Source: Bacillota bacterium
GTDB taxonomy: Bacteria > Bacillota > Clostridia > Christensenellales > SZUA-584
Assembly (NCBI GenBank): GCA_023415795.1
Contig: JAEZJG010000007.1
Location: forward strand, 62,001-126,000
Reading direction: 5' to 3'
Length of the DNA stretch: 64,000 nucleotides
In this document: positions 51,207 through 60,532 of the stretch, one piece after another
Layout: every line of letters starts with the position of its first letter
Numbering within the stretch: position 1 is the first letter of the stretch
Notes under the pieces: generated by a model
Databases searched by the model: none
Told to the model about the DNA's origin: nothing
Seen by the model: the letters and a program-made list of their open reading frames with translations, nothing else
Made by a program: the position numbers and the translations under genes

Positions 51207-52367
51207 TTATAGCCTCCCGTCCGCTTCCAGACCGTTGATCTTATCCCTGTGGGGCAGCTTCGCCGCGGGTACGCTCATCTCAAATGAGCCGTCCAGCAGC
51301 TTGCCCTTGAGCTCCTGCGCAATCTTCCTTGCCTTGTAGAGACTGGACAGCGGCGCGGTGCGCACCTTCTTGCCGCCCAGCTCAATCTCGCCGGAGCGCA
51401 GCTGCGCGTATGACACCAGCTTGAGCGCCGCCTTGCTGCGCGTGCTGACGCCATAGTCGTACACGTATGTATATAGGCGGTCGTTGGGCACGGCCAAATC
51501 CGCCATCATGTCTTCGTCGATCACCGGCAGCGGCACGCCCATGCCGATATACAGCGTGGAGCCGTAGCCGTCGAACGTTGCCGCCTTGATATATTCCGGA
51601 CTCATGCCCTTCAGATCGCCGATCAGCGCCAGCGTATACCCGGAATACATTGTCTCGCCGTTGGGCAGCGTCTCCGCCTTGTTCACCGCCTGCGTTCCCT
51701 CGAACACAATGTAGCCCTCGCCGCCGCATAAAAGGATGCGCGTGCCGATGCCGATGGTGCGCAGCTTGGGGTCCTTAAGCAAGGGAGACAGCTCGCCCGA
51801 GGTGGAATACGTCACGTTGCCCATGCCGGGCAGCAGCGTTCCCATATAGGTGCGCTTGGTGCGGTTGGTCGTGTTGGTGGCCGCGCTGTAGTTCTGGTAC
51901 GCGTTGCGCGGATTGAACAGATACGCTTGATTGAGGTCTGCCAGCGTCAGCTTGGTGTGCACATCCTTGCGCGCATAGCAGTCGGTACCCGAGGAGGTGG
52001 CGACAAGCTCGATCTCCTTCCCCGCAATCAAATCTTCGATCACATGCGCGCCGCCGTATTCGATGCCCGTCTTTTTTCCGGGCTGCGTCGCGCCGATATA
52101 TGTGTCCACCGCGGCCAGCCCGCCGTAGGCCTCCACGCCGTTGAGCGTTATCTCTGCCATGCGTATGGGCGGCTCCGAATGCCCGAAATTGAGCACCGCG
52201 CCAGACGAGCACATCGCGCCGAACGTCGCCGCCGTCACCACGTCGATATGCGCCGCGCACTTTTTTACGCCCTGCTCTGCCGCCATCTGCACCGCTTCCT
52301 CGGCGGTAAAAACCACGGCTTTGCCTTTTTTAAGTCTCTCGTTGATCTCGTCTATCGTTTTTGCCAC
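51207..52367 (-). CDS. Homocysteine biosynthesis protein (DUF39/COG1900)
   Basis: 386 residues. The opening KTIDEINERLKKGKAVVFTA and segments SGAVLNFGHSEPPIRMAE, TSSGTDCYARKDV, NPRNAYQNYSAATN and LLCGGEGYIVFEGTQ identify the family. Conserved cysteines (near 53 in AMCSSGA and near 131 in GTDCY) may carry persulfide sulfur. With the NIL-ferredoxin and UPF0280 genes it makes the complete trio for O-acyl-independent homocysteine synthesis known from methanogens and anaerobes. No CBS domain is attached. The start is GTG at 52367, 6 nt after GGAGG. First gene of the operon. Confidence 0.92.
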   Translation of the reverse strand: MAKTIDEINERLKKGKAVVFTAEEAVQMAAEQGVKKCAAHIDVVTAATFGAMCSSGAVLNFGHSEPPIRMAEITLNGVEAYGGLAAVDTYIGATQPGKKTGIEYGGAHVIEDLIAGKEIELVATSSGTDCYARKDVHTKLTLADLNQAYLFNPRNAYQNYSAATNTTNRTKRTYMGTLLPGMGNVTYSTSGELSPLLKDPKLRTIGIGTRILLCGGEGYIVFEGTQAVNKAETLPNGETMYSGYTLALIGDLKGMSPEYIKAATFDGYGSTLYIGMGVPLPVIDEDMMADLAVPNDRLYTYVYDYGVSTRSKAALKLVSYAQLRSGEIELGGKKVRTAPLSSLYKARKIAQELKGKLLDGSFEMSVPAAKLPHRDKINGLEADGRL

Positions 52368-52561
52368 TGTATGCCTCCGTAATCTGCCGGTTCACTGCTC
52401 TGTGAACAAATTTGAAAATTTAATATTCTGTCATTTTACTACTTTTGAAATGGGCATACAACCATAAAGATGTATGACGGTGAACCGTGTCACTTCCTGC
52501 GGTTGCTTTTGTGTGGCGCGGGCGATATAATACATGAGAATTTATTATAGGCGAGGTAATT

Positions 52562-53662
52562 ATGAAACTCGGAATCGTGGGGCTGCCCAACGTCGGAAAA
52601 TCTTCTTTGTTCAATGCACTGACAGGCGCGGGCGCGGCCAGCGAAAATTATCCCTTTTGTACGATAGACCCCAATGTGGGTGTTGTCTCCGTGCCGGACG
52701 CGCGGATGGACTTTCTGGCGAAGATGTATAACCCCGCCAAGTTTACGCCTGCCGTTATCGAGTTTGTGGACATCGCGGGGTTGGTGAAGGGCGCGAGCCG
52801 CGGCGAGGGTCTGGGCAACAAGTTTTTGTCGCACATCCGCGAGGTGGACGCGATACTGCACGTGGTGCGCTGCTTTGAGAACGACGATGTGGTGCATGTG
52901 GACGGCAGCATCGGCAGTGCGCGTGACGCGGAGACCATCAACTTTGAGCTGATATTTGCCGACATGGAAACGGTGGACAAGCGTCTGCAGCGCTCCGGCA
53001 AGATGATCAAGTCGGGCGATAAGAAATACAAGACGGAATGCGAAACGCTGGAGAAGGTGAAGGCCAATCTGGAGGCAGGCATATTCGCGAGCGGAATGGA
53101 TTTGTCGGACGAGGAGCGTGCGCTTATCTCCGAGCTGTTCCTTCTGACGGACAAGCCGGTGCTATACGCGGCTAACGTATCGGAAGCGGAGGCGGCTGCT
53201 GATGATCCGTATGCGCTGCCGCAGGTGGCCGCGCTCATAGAGCTTGCCAAAAAGCAGAACGCCGAGGTGATGGTGGTGTGTGCACGGCTGGAGGAAGAGC
53301 TGTCTCAGCTGCCTGCGGACGAGCGTGAACTGTTCCTCTCTGAGCTGGGCGTATCGCAGAGCGGACTGGCTTCTTTGGTTCAGAAGAGCTACAAGCTGCT
53401 TAGCCTTATCAGCTACTTAACCGCCGGAGAAAAGGAAGTGCGGGCGTGGACGATATCGCGCGGCACCAAGGCTCCGGGTGCGGCGGGAAAGATTCATTCC
53501 GACTTTGAGCGCGGCTTCATCCGTGCCGAGATTGTGGCCTTTGAAGACCTCAAGAACTGCGGCGATATGGCCACAGCCAAGGCGCGCGGGCTTGTGCGTC
53601 AGGAGGGTAAGGAATACGTGATGCAGGACGGCGATGTCACACTGTTCAAGTTTAACGTGTAG
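52562..53662 (+). CDS. ychF: Ribosome-binding ATPase YchF (Obg family)
   Basis: 366 residues, family length. The P-loop GLPNVGKSSLFNALT is at residues 7-21, NYPFCTIDPNVG follows around 32, the G3 box DIAGLVKGASRGEGLGNKFL near 70, and a C-terminal TGS domain with WTISRGTKAPGAAGKIHSDFERGFI. YchF uses ATP rather than GTP because NKxD is replaced; here the equivalent region reads YAANVSE. It is thought to act on ribosomes and oxidative stress responses. Transcribed alone, 195 nt divergent from the homocysteine operon. Confidence 0.96.
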   Translation: MKLGIVGLPNVGKSSLFNALTGAGAASENYPFCTIDPNVGVVSVPDARMDFLAKMYNPAKFTPAVIEFVDIAGLVKGASRGEGLGNKFLSHIREVDAILHVVRCFENDDVVHVDGSIGSARDAETINFELIFADMETVDKRLQRSGKMIKSGDKKYKTECETLEKVKANLEAGIFASGMDLSDEERALISELFLLTDKPVLYAANVSEAEAAADDPYALPQVAALIELAKKQNAEVMVVCARLEEELSQLPADERELFLSELGVSQSGLASLVQKSYKLLSLISYLTAGEKEVRAWTISRGTKAPGAAGKIHSDFERGFIRAEIVAFEDLKNCGDMATAKARGLVRQEGKEYVMQDGDVTLFKFNV

Positions 53663-53873
53663 CAATTGGCACAAGCTTTAGCGATAACGTAGATAAGGTA
53701 GATAAGCCCGCTCGTCGAGCTTTAGACTGTAAAAAAGCCCTTTATATAATTCGTGGGCAAGACGGGCTTTGCCCGCGCAGCCCACACCCTGTGGTTTTAT
53801 TCAGTTTCGAGGAACGAGGAACTGTATAAAACCAGAAAACTGGCGGAAAACCGTAGGTTTTTCGACAAGCTGT

Positions 53874-53896
53874 AAGCCCGCTTGTCGGGCTTTTTA
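53874..53896 (+). terminator. ychF-side terminator
   Basis: AGCCCG / CGGGCT around TTGT-type loop with TTTTT. A variant of the same motif (AAGCCCGCTCGTCGAGCTTT) lies at 53704, so the 190 nt between may be a duplicated or inserted segment. Confidence 0.65.
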
Positions 53897-53915
53897 CATG
53901 CAATGAGAGGTTCAA

Positions 53916-54878
53916 GTGAAAAAACAACGCCTGAAAAAACGTTTGATACTGGCGGCATCGCTTCTTTTGGGGCTGCTTTTGCTTGCCGTACTGCTGGTGC
54001 CGCTTTTCATCATCATCGGTGTGACGTCCGGGCATGTTGATTATCTGGGCTATACCACCGAGGATTATCCAATGCAGGAGCTTTACACCCCTGACGACTT
54101 TGGCATCAGCGCCAAGGATCAGTTTCTGACGACGCAAGACGGGCTGAGCATTTGGATCAGCGAGGTTACCGTCGATAAGCCCAAGGGCATCATCATCTTT
54201 CTGTCAGGTATTCGGCAACCGTCGGTTACCTATTTTTACGGACATTCCAAATGGCTGCAAAAAAACGGCTATGCGTCGGTGCTGCTTGAAGTGCGCGGTC
54301 ATGGGCAAAGCGACGGCGACCGAGTTAGTCTGGGATATGAAGAAACGGCTGATGTTCAGGCGGTGGCAGACTACATCCGGAGCCAGCCCGTTTATGATGC
54401 TGTGCCTATCGTCGTACACGGCGTCTCAATGGGCGGCGCTATTGCAATCAACGCCTTTGGTCAGATACCCGAACTGGACGGACTTATTGCCATGTCGGCT
54501 TACTCAAGCTTTGGTGATGTGGTGAGCGATACGATGCGCGGATACGGCGCTCCCGCATATCTGTGCTCGGTTGAAAAGGCGCTGGGGGAGCTATACTTGC
54601 CCTTGTTTTTCAATAACGCGCCTGAAATGACACCTATCGAACAGGTTCAGAATATCGGCAGCCGTCCAGCGTTCTTCATTGCCTGTACCGGTGACGAAGA
54701 GGTTTTACCCGAAAACACGCAGCGGCTTTTATTGGCTGCGCCGGGGCACTGCGACAGCTGGATCAAGGATTCGTGGGAGCACTTCATTGTTAACGAATGT
54801 GATTTTGTTAATATGGAGGAGGATACGGAATACTGCAGCCGTATACTGGGCTTTCTTGAAAAGGTTGCGGCTTATTAA
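53916..54878 (+). CDS. Membrane-anchored alpha/beta hydrolase
   Basis: 320 residues. A basic start (KKQRLKKR) and one membrane helix (about 10-36) put the catalytic part outside the cell. The hydrolase fold shows IIIFLSGI near residue 92, LEVRGHGQSDG near 129, the nucleophile elbow GVSMGGA (Ser about 170), an Asp in CTGDEEVLP (about 260) and a His in WEHFIVNE (about 289). It resembles serine aminopeptidase S33/monoacylglycerol-lipase-like proteins; the substrate is unknown. The start is GTG at 53916, 5-6 nt after GAGAGG. Confidence 0.82.
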   Translation: MKKQRLKKRLILAASLLLGLLLLAVLLVPLFIIIGVTSGHVDYLGYTTEDYPMQELYTPDDFGISAKDQFLTTQDGLSIWISEVTVDKPKGIIIFLSGIRQPSVTYFYGHSKWLQKNGYASVLLEVRGHGQSDGDRVSLGYEETADVQAVADYIRSQPVYDAVPIVVHGVSMGGAIAINAFGQIPELDGLIAMSAYSSFGDVVSDTMRGYGAPAYLCSVEKALGELYLPLFFNNAPEMTPIEQVQNIGSRPAFFIACTGDEEVLPENTQRLLLAAPGHCDSWIKDSWEHFIVNECDFVNMEEDTEYCSRILGFLEKVAAY

Positions 54879-55056
54879 ACTGAAAATTGTTTATAACAAC
54901 ATCTACAAAAAATTAGAACATACATATGCATTTATCCTTCCCTTTTTGTCGATTTATAGTATAATAGCATTATTGGAACGTTCTTCCGTTAAATTAATAT
55001 TTTATCCAGCGCACTGACGACCTTGTCTTTAATTTAAGCGGCAAGGAGATTAACAC

Positions 55057-55116
55057 GTCTACTGTTCAAAATGCGCAACGCCTGTTACTACTGATAACTA
55101 TTTTCTGCTCTGTAAA
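55057..55116 (+). pseudogene. Relic of a zinc-ribbon start, paralogous to the next gene
   Basis: Read from 55057, the codons give V-YCSKCATPVTTDNYFLLCK, which lines up with the start of the following gene (M-YCTHCGTPATPDSLFCERC). The start codon is GTC and the second Cys pair is reduced to one. AAGGAG is still present at 55043-55048. It looks like the eroded 5' end of a duplicated gene. Confidence 0.5.
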
Positions 55117-55145
55117 ATTTCAAATAGATAAAAGGGGGATAAGCC

Positions 55146-56927
55146 ATGTACTGCACCCATTGCGGAACGCCAGCCACGCCTGACAGCCTGTTTTGTGAGC
55201 GCTGCGGTCAGCGCCTGACGATACCCAAGGCTTCGGCGGCTGCACCCGCAGCAAACGCTCAGCCAGATGTTATGCCTTTAGCACAGCCGATAGAGAACAG
55301 CGCGGAGCCTATACATAACGCACAGTCTGCGGCTTCTGCCCCGGCACCTGTGTATTATGCTGCGCCAAACAGCGCGGCTGCTCCGGCAACATACTCACAG
55401 AACGACCATGCGCCGTCCATGAAGCCGCGCCGCAACCGCCGCCTTATTTGGCTGGCTGTTGTTTTGCCGATCGCTGTGCTGGCGCTGGCCGCTGTATTCA
55501 TTTTCGTCGCGCTGCCTGCGATACAAAACGCAAATGACTACGCAACGGCACAGAAGCTTCTGGACGAAGAGGAGTATTCAGAGGCAATGGCTGTCTTCCA
55601 GTCGCTGGACGATTACAAGGATTCTCAGGAGATGGTAAGCGAAACGCAGTACCGTCAGGCACTGTTTATGGTCAAATCCGGCGAATTTGATAAAGCGGTG
55701 TCTATGTTTGAGAAGCTGGGCGATTTTAAGGATGCCGGCACTCAGGTGAAGGAAGCGCAGTACCAGAAGGGGCTTAGCTTGATCAGCAGCGAAAATTATA
55801 CGGATGCTGTTGCCCTGTTTGAATCTCTGGGGGATTACACCGATTCAAAAACACAGGTGCTGGAGGCGCAATATCAGCAGGCGCATTCGCTTGCAAGAGA
55901 CGCTTCATATGACGAAGCGTTCGAGCTATTTTCCAGTCTGGGCGATTATAAGGACTCTGCCGAGCAGTGCACCGACGTATCCTACCAGCAAGGAAAAGCC
56001 CTGCTGCTCAAGCAGGATTACTTTGGCGCTATACAAAAGCTCAAGCCGCTAAACAATTATTCTGACAGTGATGAGTTAATACGCGAAAGTATGCTGAAAA
56101 TGAGTCATCATGAAATTGATGCTGCCTTGTACTTTTCGGCTGCTGTTTCCAAGAGCGATATTCTGACCACTTTGACTGGCTTTAATGTTTATGATTGGCC
56201 GCAAGGGATCATTGATATCACCTCATGCAGTGCCGCTCTGTTTGGACTTTCAGACAACGGAAACGTCAAGACGACGCCCATCGGCGATGCAAATGAGTAC
56301 GATTCCGTGTCCGGATGGCATAACATAGTTGACATCGACGGATCTTATAAGCATATCCTCGGTCTGCAGGAAAACGGAACCGTGCTTGCAGTGGGAGACA
56401 ACGAATACAAAAATTGTGACACCGCTGGTTGGAGTGACATCATAGCAATTTCGGCGGGGTCGTGGCACAGCGTGGGGCTGAGAGGCGACGGAACCGTTGT
56501 CGCTGTCGGCGACAACACTTTTGGTCAATGCAATGTGTCCGGTTGGTCGGATATTGTGGCTATATCGGCGGGATCGCTGCATACAATCGGGTTGAAATCT
56601 GACGGCACTGTTGTTGCCACCGGTGACAATTTAGACGGTCAGTCCAACGTATCGGGCTGGTCAGACATCATAGAAATATCTGCGGGCAATTATCATACGG
56701 TCGGTCTTAAGTCGGATGGAACCGTTGTTGCCGTGGGAGACAACAGAAATGGCGAATGTAACGTTAGCGGATGGACAAATATCGCGTCGATATCGGGCGG
56801 ATATTCATTTACCTTGGCGCTCACCACCAATGGTACTGCACTGGCGGCCGGCATCAATGATTTCGGACAGTGTGACGTTTTGAATTGGAAAAGCATAGGT
56901 TTAGATGGGTGGACTGACGTCATTTAA
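55146..56927 (+). CDS. Zinc ribbon, membrane helix, five TPR-like repeats and an RCC1-type propeller
   Basis: 593 residues in four parts. A zinc ribbon with CTHC (3-6) and CERC (17-20) is followed by an Ala/Pro-rich linker. A membrane helix covers about 99-125. Five helical repeats of about 34 residues (about 130-310) share the phrase F(E/Q)SLGDYKDS. The C-terminal 230 residues carry at least five RCC1-like repeats of about 41 residues (GWSDIIAISAGSWHSVGLRG, then DGTVVAVGDN). The ribbon should be cytosolic and the repeats outside. The layout suggests a surface binding or scaffold protein; no enzyme motif is seen. Confidence 0.85.
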   Translation: MYCTHCGTPATPDSLFCERCGQRLTIPKASAAAPAANAQPDVMPLAQPIENSAEPIHNAQSAASAPAPVYYAAPNSAAAPATYSQNDHAPSMKPRRNRRLIWLAVVLPIAVLALAAVFIFVALPAIQNANDYATAQKLLDEEEYSEAMAVFQSLDDYKDSQEMVSETQYRQALFMVKSGEFDKAVSMFEKLGDFKDAGTQVKEAQYQKGLSLISSENYTDAVALFESLGDYTDSKTQVLEAQYQQAHSLARDASYDEAFELFSSLGDYKDSAEQCTDVSYQQGKALLLKQDYFGAIQKLKPLNNYSDSDELIRESMLKMSHHEIDAALYFSAAVSKSDILTTLTGFNVYDWPQGIIDITSCSAALFGLSDNGNVKTTPIGDANEYDSVSGWHNIVDIDGSYKHILGLQENGTVLAVGDNEYKNCDTAGWSDIIAISAGSWHSVGLRGDGTVVAVGDNTFGQCNVSGWSDIVAISAGSLHTIGLKSDGTVVATGDNLDGQSNVSGWSDIIEISAGNYHTVGLKSDGTVVAVGDNRNGECNVSGWTNIASISGGYSFTLALTTNGTALAAGINDFGQCDVLNWKSIGLDGWTDVI

Positions 56928-56933
56928 ATCTGA

Positions 56934-56965
56934 AAAAAAGGAGCCGGTTATCCGGCTCCTTTTTT
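56934..56965. terminator. Bidirectional terminator between the RCC1 gene and cyclophilin
   Basis: AAAAAAGGAGCCGG / CCGGCTCCTTTTTT around TTAT; serves both convergent genes. Confidence 0.9.
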
Positions 56966-56980
56966 GTTGATTTCTTGGGG

Positions 56981-57484
56981 TCAAACCTTTTCCGGTTCAG
57001 TAACGGTTTCGTCGTCGGACACCGTCATCTTTTTGATCACCTGCGGGGTTTTGGGACGGTCGGAATGATCCGTATCCTGCGACGCGATGGCATCCACCAC
57101 ATCCATACCTTCCACCACACGCCCGAAAGCCGCGTATTGACCATCGAGATACGGGGCATCAGCATGCATGATGAAGAACTGCGAGCCGGCCGAGTTATGC
57201 TGAGCCGAACGCGCCATGGACAGCACACCGCGCTTGTGCTGGAGGGTGTTGTTCACACCGTTGGCTTTGAACTCGCCCTTGATGCCGTAGCCGGGGCCGC
57301 CCGTACCGCTGCCGCTGGGGCAGCCGCCTTGTATCATAAAGCCGCTGATCACGCGATGGAAAATCAGTCCGTCGTAAAAGCCCTTTGCCGCCAGACTCTT
57401 GAAGTTTGCCACTGTGTTGGGCGCGTGCTCGGGCAAAAGCTCCACCTTGATCTGCTTGCCGTCTGCCATTTCGATCGTTATCAT
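56981..57484 (-). CDS. Cyclophilin-type peptidyl-prolyl cis-trans isomerase
   Basis: 167 residues, cytosolic (no signal). Cyclophilin landmarks: APNTVANFKSLAAKGFYDGL, FHRVISGFMIQGGCP (active-site Arg in FHRV, Phe and Gln in FMIQGG), SMARSAQHNSAGSQFFI and FGRVVEGMDVVDAI. It speeds proline isomerisation in protein folding. The start at 57484 follows AAGGAGACATATTC; an ATG at 57532 would add 16 residues without a site. It is convergent with the RCC1 gene. Confidence 0.95.
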   Translation of the reverse strand: MITIEMADGKQIKVELLPEHAPNTVANFKSLAAKGFYDGLIFHRVISGFMIQGGCPSGSGTGGPGYGIKGEFKANGVNNTLQHKRGVLSMARSAQHNSAGSQFFIMHADAPYLDGQYAAFGRVVEGMDVVDAIASQDTDHSDRPKTPQVIKKMTVSDDETVTEPEKV

Positions 57485-57730
57485 GAATATGTCTCCTTGC
57501 TCGTTATTGCGGTGCCGCCCAAAAGCGGACACAGCCTCTATTATATCCCAACTTGCGCGTGTTGAAAAGAAAAAGGAACACCGCTATCATGCAGCGCGGC
57601 ATTTGCAGCATGACGCTTGGCTATTTGCCGAAAATTGAGCAATACGTGTCCGTTTTTATATCAACATGTCTGAAAGTTGTGGACAAGCCACGTTTGTGTT
57701 ATGATGTTCGCAGAAAAAGGAGTGATGCAT

Positions 57731-58366
57731 TTGCCGCCGACACTGAAGGTTGTCATGAGATTTCTATGGTTCGTGTTCTCCCGCGTTTTTGTTTGGGGGA
57801 TTGCGGTACTGTTAGTTGTGCTTTCCTTTTATGCGGCTATGGATTACATGAATGCTCAGGTTCTTGTGAAGGACGGGCTGCAGCTTCGTGCTGAGGTGAT
57901 CATTAAGGGGGACGACCCCACGGCGCTCAGCAAGGTATTCTCCAAGAGCTTTCTTGAAAAGGACACGCTGCTCAGCTCCGGGGAATACCGCTCATACGCG
58001 GTAACGGAGATGGACTACAGCGCGGACGTTAACTTTCATCTGATACTTCCGTGGCAGAACGCCATCACCCTGCGCGTGACAGAAGAGGTTAAGGGTATAG
58101 AGGGCACACTGCTGGGCAGCACCGCAGCTGAAAGCGGCCTTGGCGAGACGCCGCCGCTTTGGAAGAACGCGATATACAACGTGCGGCTTATACGTTATGA
58201 AGGCAACTGGCGCATTATCAGCATGGAGCTGGTGGAAGAGCTGCCTGCGCCCACGCCAACGCCCACGGCGGAGATATCGGCTACACCTTCGCCCACCGCA
58301 ACACCCGCTCCGCTTCAAACGGAACCAACTGAGCCCGCCAACGAAGAGGAGATCATCGAGGATTGA
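57731..58366 (+). CDS. Membrane-anchored protein of unknown function
   Basis: 211 residues from a TTG start 8 nt after AAAGGAG; an ATG at 57725 lies only 2 nt from that site. A membrane helix is at about 12-36. The outer domain (about 40-165) is a mixed fold; a late phrase reading YNVRLIRYEGNWRIISMELV suggests a small NTF2- or lipocalin-like sheet. The last 40 residues are Pro/Thr-rich (PTPTPTAEISATPSPTATPA), a typical wall-spanning tail. The stop overlaps the dusB start (TGATG), so the two genes are coupled. No family recognised. Confidence 0.75.
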   Translation: MPPTLKVVMRFLWFVFSRVFVWGIAVLLVVLSFYAAMDYMNAQVLVKDGLQLRAEVIIKGDDPTALSKVFSKSFLEKDTLLSSGEYRSYAVTEMDYSADVNFHLILPWQNAITLRVTEEVKGIEGTLLGSTAAESGLGETPPLWKNAIYNVRLIRYEGNWRIISMELVEELPAPTPTPTAEISATPSPTATPAPLQTEPTEPANEEEIIED

Positions 58367-59343
58367 TGCAAACGATATTCGGCAAAGCGTATCTCGCGCC
58401 GCTGGCAGGCTATACGGACGCGGCTTTTCGGCATCTGTGCGTTCAGCAAGGCGCAGCCTTCACCTATACGGAGATGGTGAGTGCGATGGGCATCAAATAC
58501 GGCTCGGAGAAGACTGCCAATCTGGTGGCGTTTGCGGACAACGAGCAGCGCGCGGGAGTGCAGCTGTTTGCCAGCGCTCCTGAACCGCTGGCGCAGAGCA
58601 TCAGCTTGCTGCAGGATGAATACCCGGAGCGTATTTCGCTCTTTGATATCAACATGGGCTGCCCCGCCCCCAAGATCACAGGCGGCGGTCAGGGCTGTGC
58701 GCTGATGAAGGATTTACCGCTGGCTTCCCGGCTTATCGAAGCTGCCGTCAAGGTGTCACGCGTTCCCGTTACAGTCAAGTTCCGCAAGGGCTGGGATGCG
58801 ACGAGCATTAATGCTGTTGCTTTTGCGCGAATGGCCGAGCAGTCGGGAGCGGCTGCTGTGACGGTACACGGGCGCACGCGCGTGCAATTTTACAGCGGCA
58901 AGAGCGATCCCTCCATCATTGCGGAGGTGAAGGCGGCCCTCTCCATTCCGGTGATCGGCAACGGCGATATATTTACCGCGCAGGACGCGGCGCAAATGCT
59001 TCGAGACACCGGCTGCGATGCGGTGATGGTGGCGCGGGGCGCACTGGGCAATCCGTTCATCTTTCGCGAAATCAACAGTCTGCTGACCACGGGGCAGGCC
59101 TTGCCGACGGCATCGTTTGAGGAAAAGGCGCAGGCGCTGCTGCTTCAGGCGCGGCTGGCCTGCGAAGCTAAGGGAGAGCGTCTTGCGATGCGGCAGATAC
59201 GCAAACACGCCGCGTGGTATCTCAAGGGCGCCAAAAATGCGGCGCGTCTGCGAGAGGCCGCTGTGCGGTTACAAACATATAGTGAATTGGAGCAGCTTCT
59301 GGAAAGAAGCAGCACGATGACAACAAATCCTGTCGAATTTTAG
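58366..59343 (+). CDS. dusB: tRNA-dihydrouridine synthase
   Basis: Flavin enzyme that reduces uridine in the tRNA D-loop. 325 residues. The TIM barrel shows LAPLAGYTDAAFRHLC at the start, the catalytic Cys in NMGCPAPKITGGGQG (about residue 101), VKFRKGWD near 140, VHGRTRVQFYSG near 170 and IGNGDIFTAQDAAQML with ARGALGNPFIF for FMN phosphate binding. The pattern fits the DusB branch common in Firmicutes. It starts one base before the end of the preceding stop codon. Confidence 0.94.
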   Translation: MQTIFGKAYLAPLAGYTDAAFRHLCVQQGAAFTYTEMVSAMGIKYGSEKTANLVAFADNEQRAGVQLFASAPEPLAQSISLLQDEYPERISLFDINMGCPAPKITGGGQGCALMKDLPLASRLIEAAVKVSRVPVTVKFRKGWDATSINAVAFARMAEQSGAAAVTVHGRTRVQFYSGKSDPSIIAEVKAALSIPVIGNGDIFTAQDAAQMLRDTGCDAVMVARGALGNPFIFREINSLLTTGQALPTASFEEKAQALLLQARLACEAKGERLAMRQIRKHAAWYLKGAKNAARLREAAVRLQTYSELEQLLERSSTMTTNPVEF

Positions 59344-59364
59344 GGCAATAAGAGCATCCCGCAG

Positions 59365-59393
59365 TTGAAAAAAGTCGCTTCATGTATTATAGT
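59365..59393 (+). promoter_or_regulatory. Promoter of the MreB-family gene
   Basis: TTGAAA, 17 nt, TATAGT, followed by a small hairpin CTGTTTTAGTATAAAACAG (59406-59424) in the leader. Confidence 0.6.
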
Positions 59394-59458
59394 ATATGTT
59401 GGTCTGTTTTAGTATAAAACAGCGGTGGTGAAATAATGCTTAAAGGGGTTTTGTATAG

Positions 59459-60502
59459 ATGGCTCTGTTTGAGTTCAACGATATCGGAATAGACCTTGGC
59501 ACTGCGAGTGTGCTGGTTTATGTGAAGGGCAAGGGGATTGTGCTGCGCGAGCCCTCCGTTGTTGCCGTCAACCGCAACACCGGTGAGATCATCGCCATCG
59601 GCGAAGAGGCCCGTGTGATGCTGGGGCGTACGCCCGGCAACATCGTGGCAGTGCGTCCGCTGCGCAACGGCGTTATATCCAACTTTCATGACACAGAGCG
59701 CATGCTGCGCTACTTCCTGCGCAAGGTAATCGGCAGGCGTTTGTTCTTTAAGCCGCGCGTGATCGTCTGCGTGCCCTCGGGCGTTACCGAAGTGGAACGG
59801 CGCAGCGTTATTGAAGCCACGGAAGAGGCGGGCGCGCGCCATACCGGCCTGATTGAGGAACCGATGGCAGCGGCTATCGGCGCGGGCATCGACATTGCCG
59901 CACCCTTTGGCAACATGGTGATTGACATCGGCGGCGGCACCTGCGACATCGCCGTTATCTCTTTGGGCGGCATCGTCATCAGCGACTCCGTCAAGGTGGC
60001 GGGCGACAAGTTTGACGAAGCCCTCATCCGCTATATGAAAAAGAAGCACAACATGCTCATCGGCGAACGTACCGCTGAGGAGATCAAGATCAATATTGGC
60101 TCGGCCTTCCCGCGTAAGGAGCAGATCCATATGGAGGTTGCCGGACGGAACCTGATATCCGGCTTGCCCAAGGCGGTTACGCTGAGCTCTAACGAGACCA
60201 TTGAAGCGCTGGAGGAGCCCTTGAACACGATGATGGAAACGCTGCACGGTGTGCTGGAGCGCGTTCCCCCGGAGCTTTCTTCCGACATCGCGGAGAACGG
60301 CATCTGCATGACGGGCGGCGGCTCGCTGCTGTATGGCCTTGACCGCTTGTTCAGCGAAAAGACCGGCATTCCCTGCTATGTGGCGGAGGACGCGATTTCC
60401 TGCGTTGCCATCGGCACCGGCATGGCGCTCGACAACATGGACTTATACTCCAACGGAACGGTTTACGATTACCGCAAGGGCGATTATTACAACAATTATT
60501 GA
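59459..60502 (+). CDS. mreB: MreB/Mbl-family rod-shape actin homologue
   Basis: Bacterial actin that guides side-wall synthesis. 347 residues with phosphate-1 DIGIDLGTASVLVYVKGKG, LRNGVISNF near 65, IEEPMAAAIGAG near 137, phosphate-2 VIDIGGGTCDIAVISL near 158 and the adenosine motif MTGGGSLLYGLDRLF near 282. The C-terminus is tyrosine-rich (YDYRKGDYYNNY). mreC and mreD do not follow, so this is more likely an Mbl- or MreBH-type paralogue than the classical mreB. An LCP gene follows 30 nt later, a sensible partner in wall assembly. AAGGGG precedes the start. Confidence 0.92.
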   Translation: MALFEFNDIGIDLGTASVLVYVKGKGIVLREPSVVAVNRNTGEIIAIGEEARVMLGRTPGNIVAVRPLRNGVISNFHDTERMLRYFLRKVIGRRLFFKPRVIVCVPSGVTEVERRSVIEATEEAGARHTGLIEEPMAAAIGAGIDIAAPFGNMVIDIGGGTCDIAVISLGGIVISDSVKVAGDKFDEALIRYMKKKHNMLIGERTAEEIKINIGSAFPRKEQIHMEVAGRNLISGLPKAVTLSSNETIEALEEPLNTMMETLHGVLERVPPELSSDIAENGICMTGGGSLLYGLDRLFSEKTGIPCYVAEDAISCVAIGTGMALDNMDLYSNGTVYDYRKGDYYNNY

Positions 60503-60532
60503 TCGCCAGTCAGGTGAGAAGGAGTGACCGTA

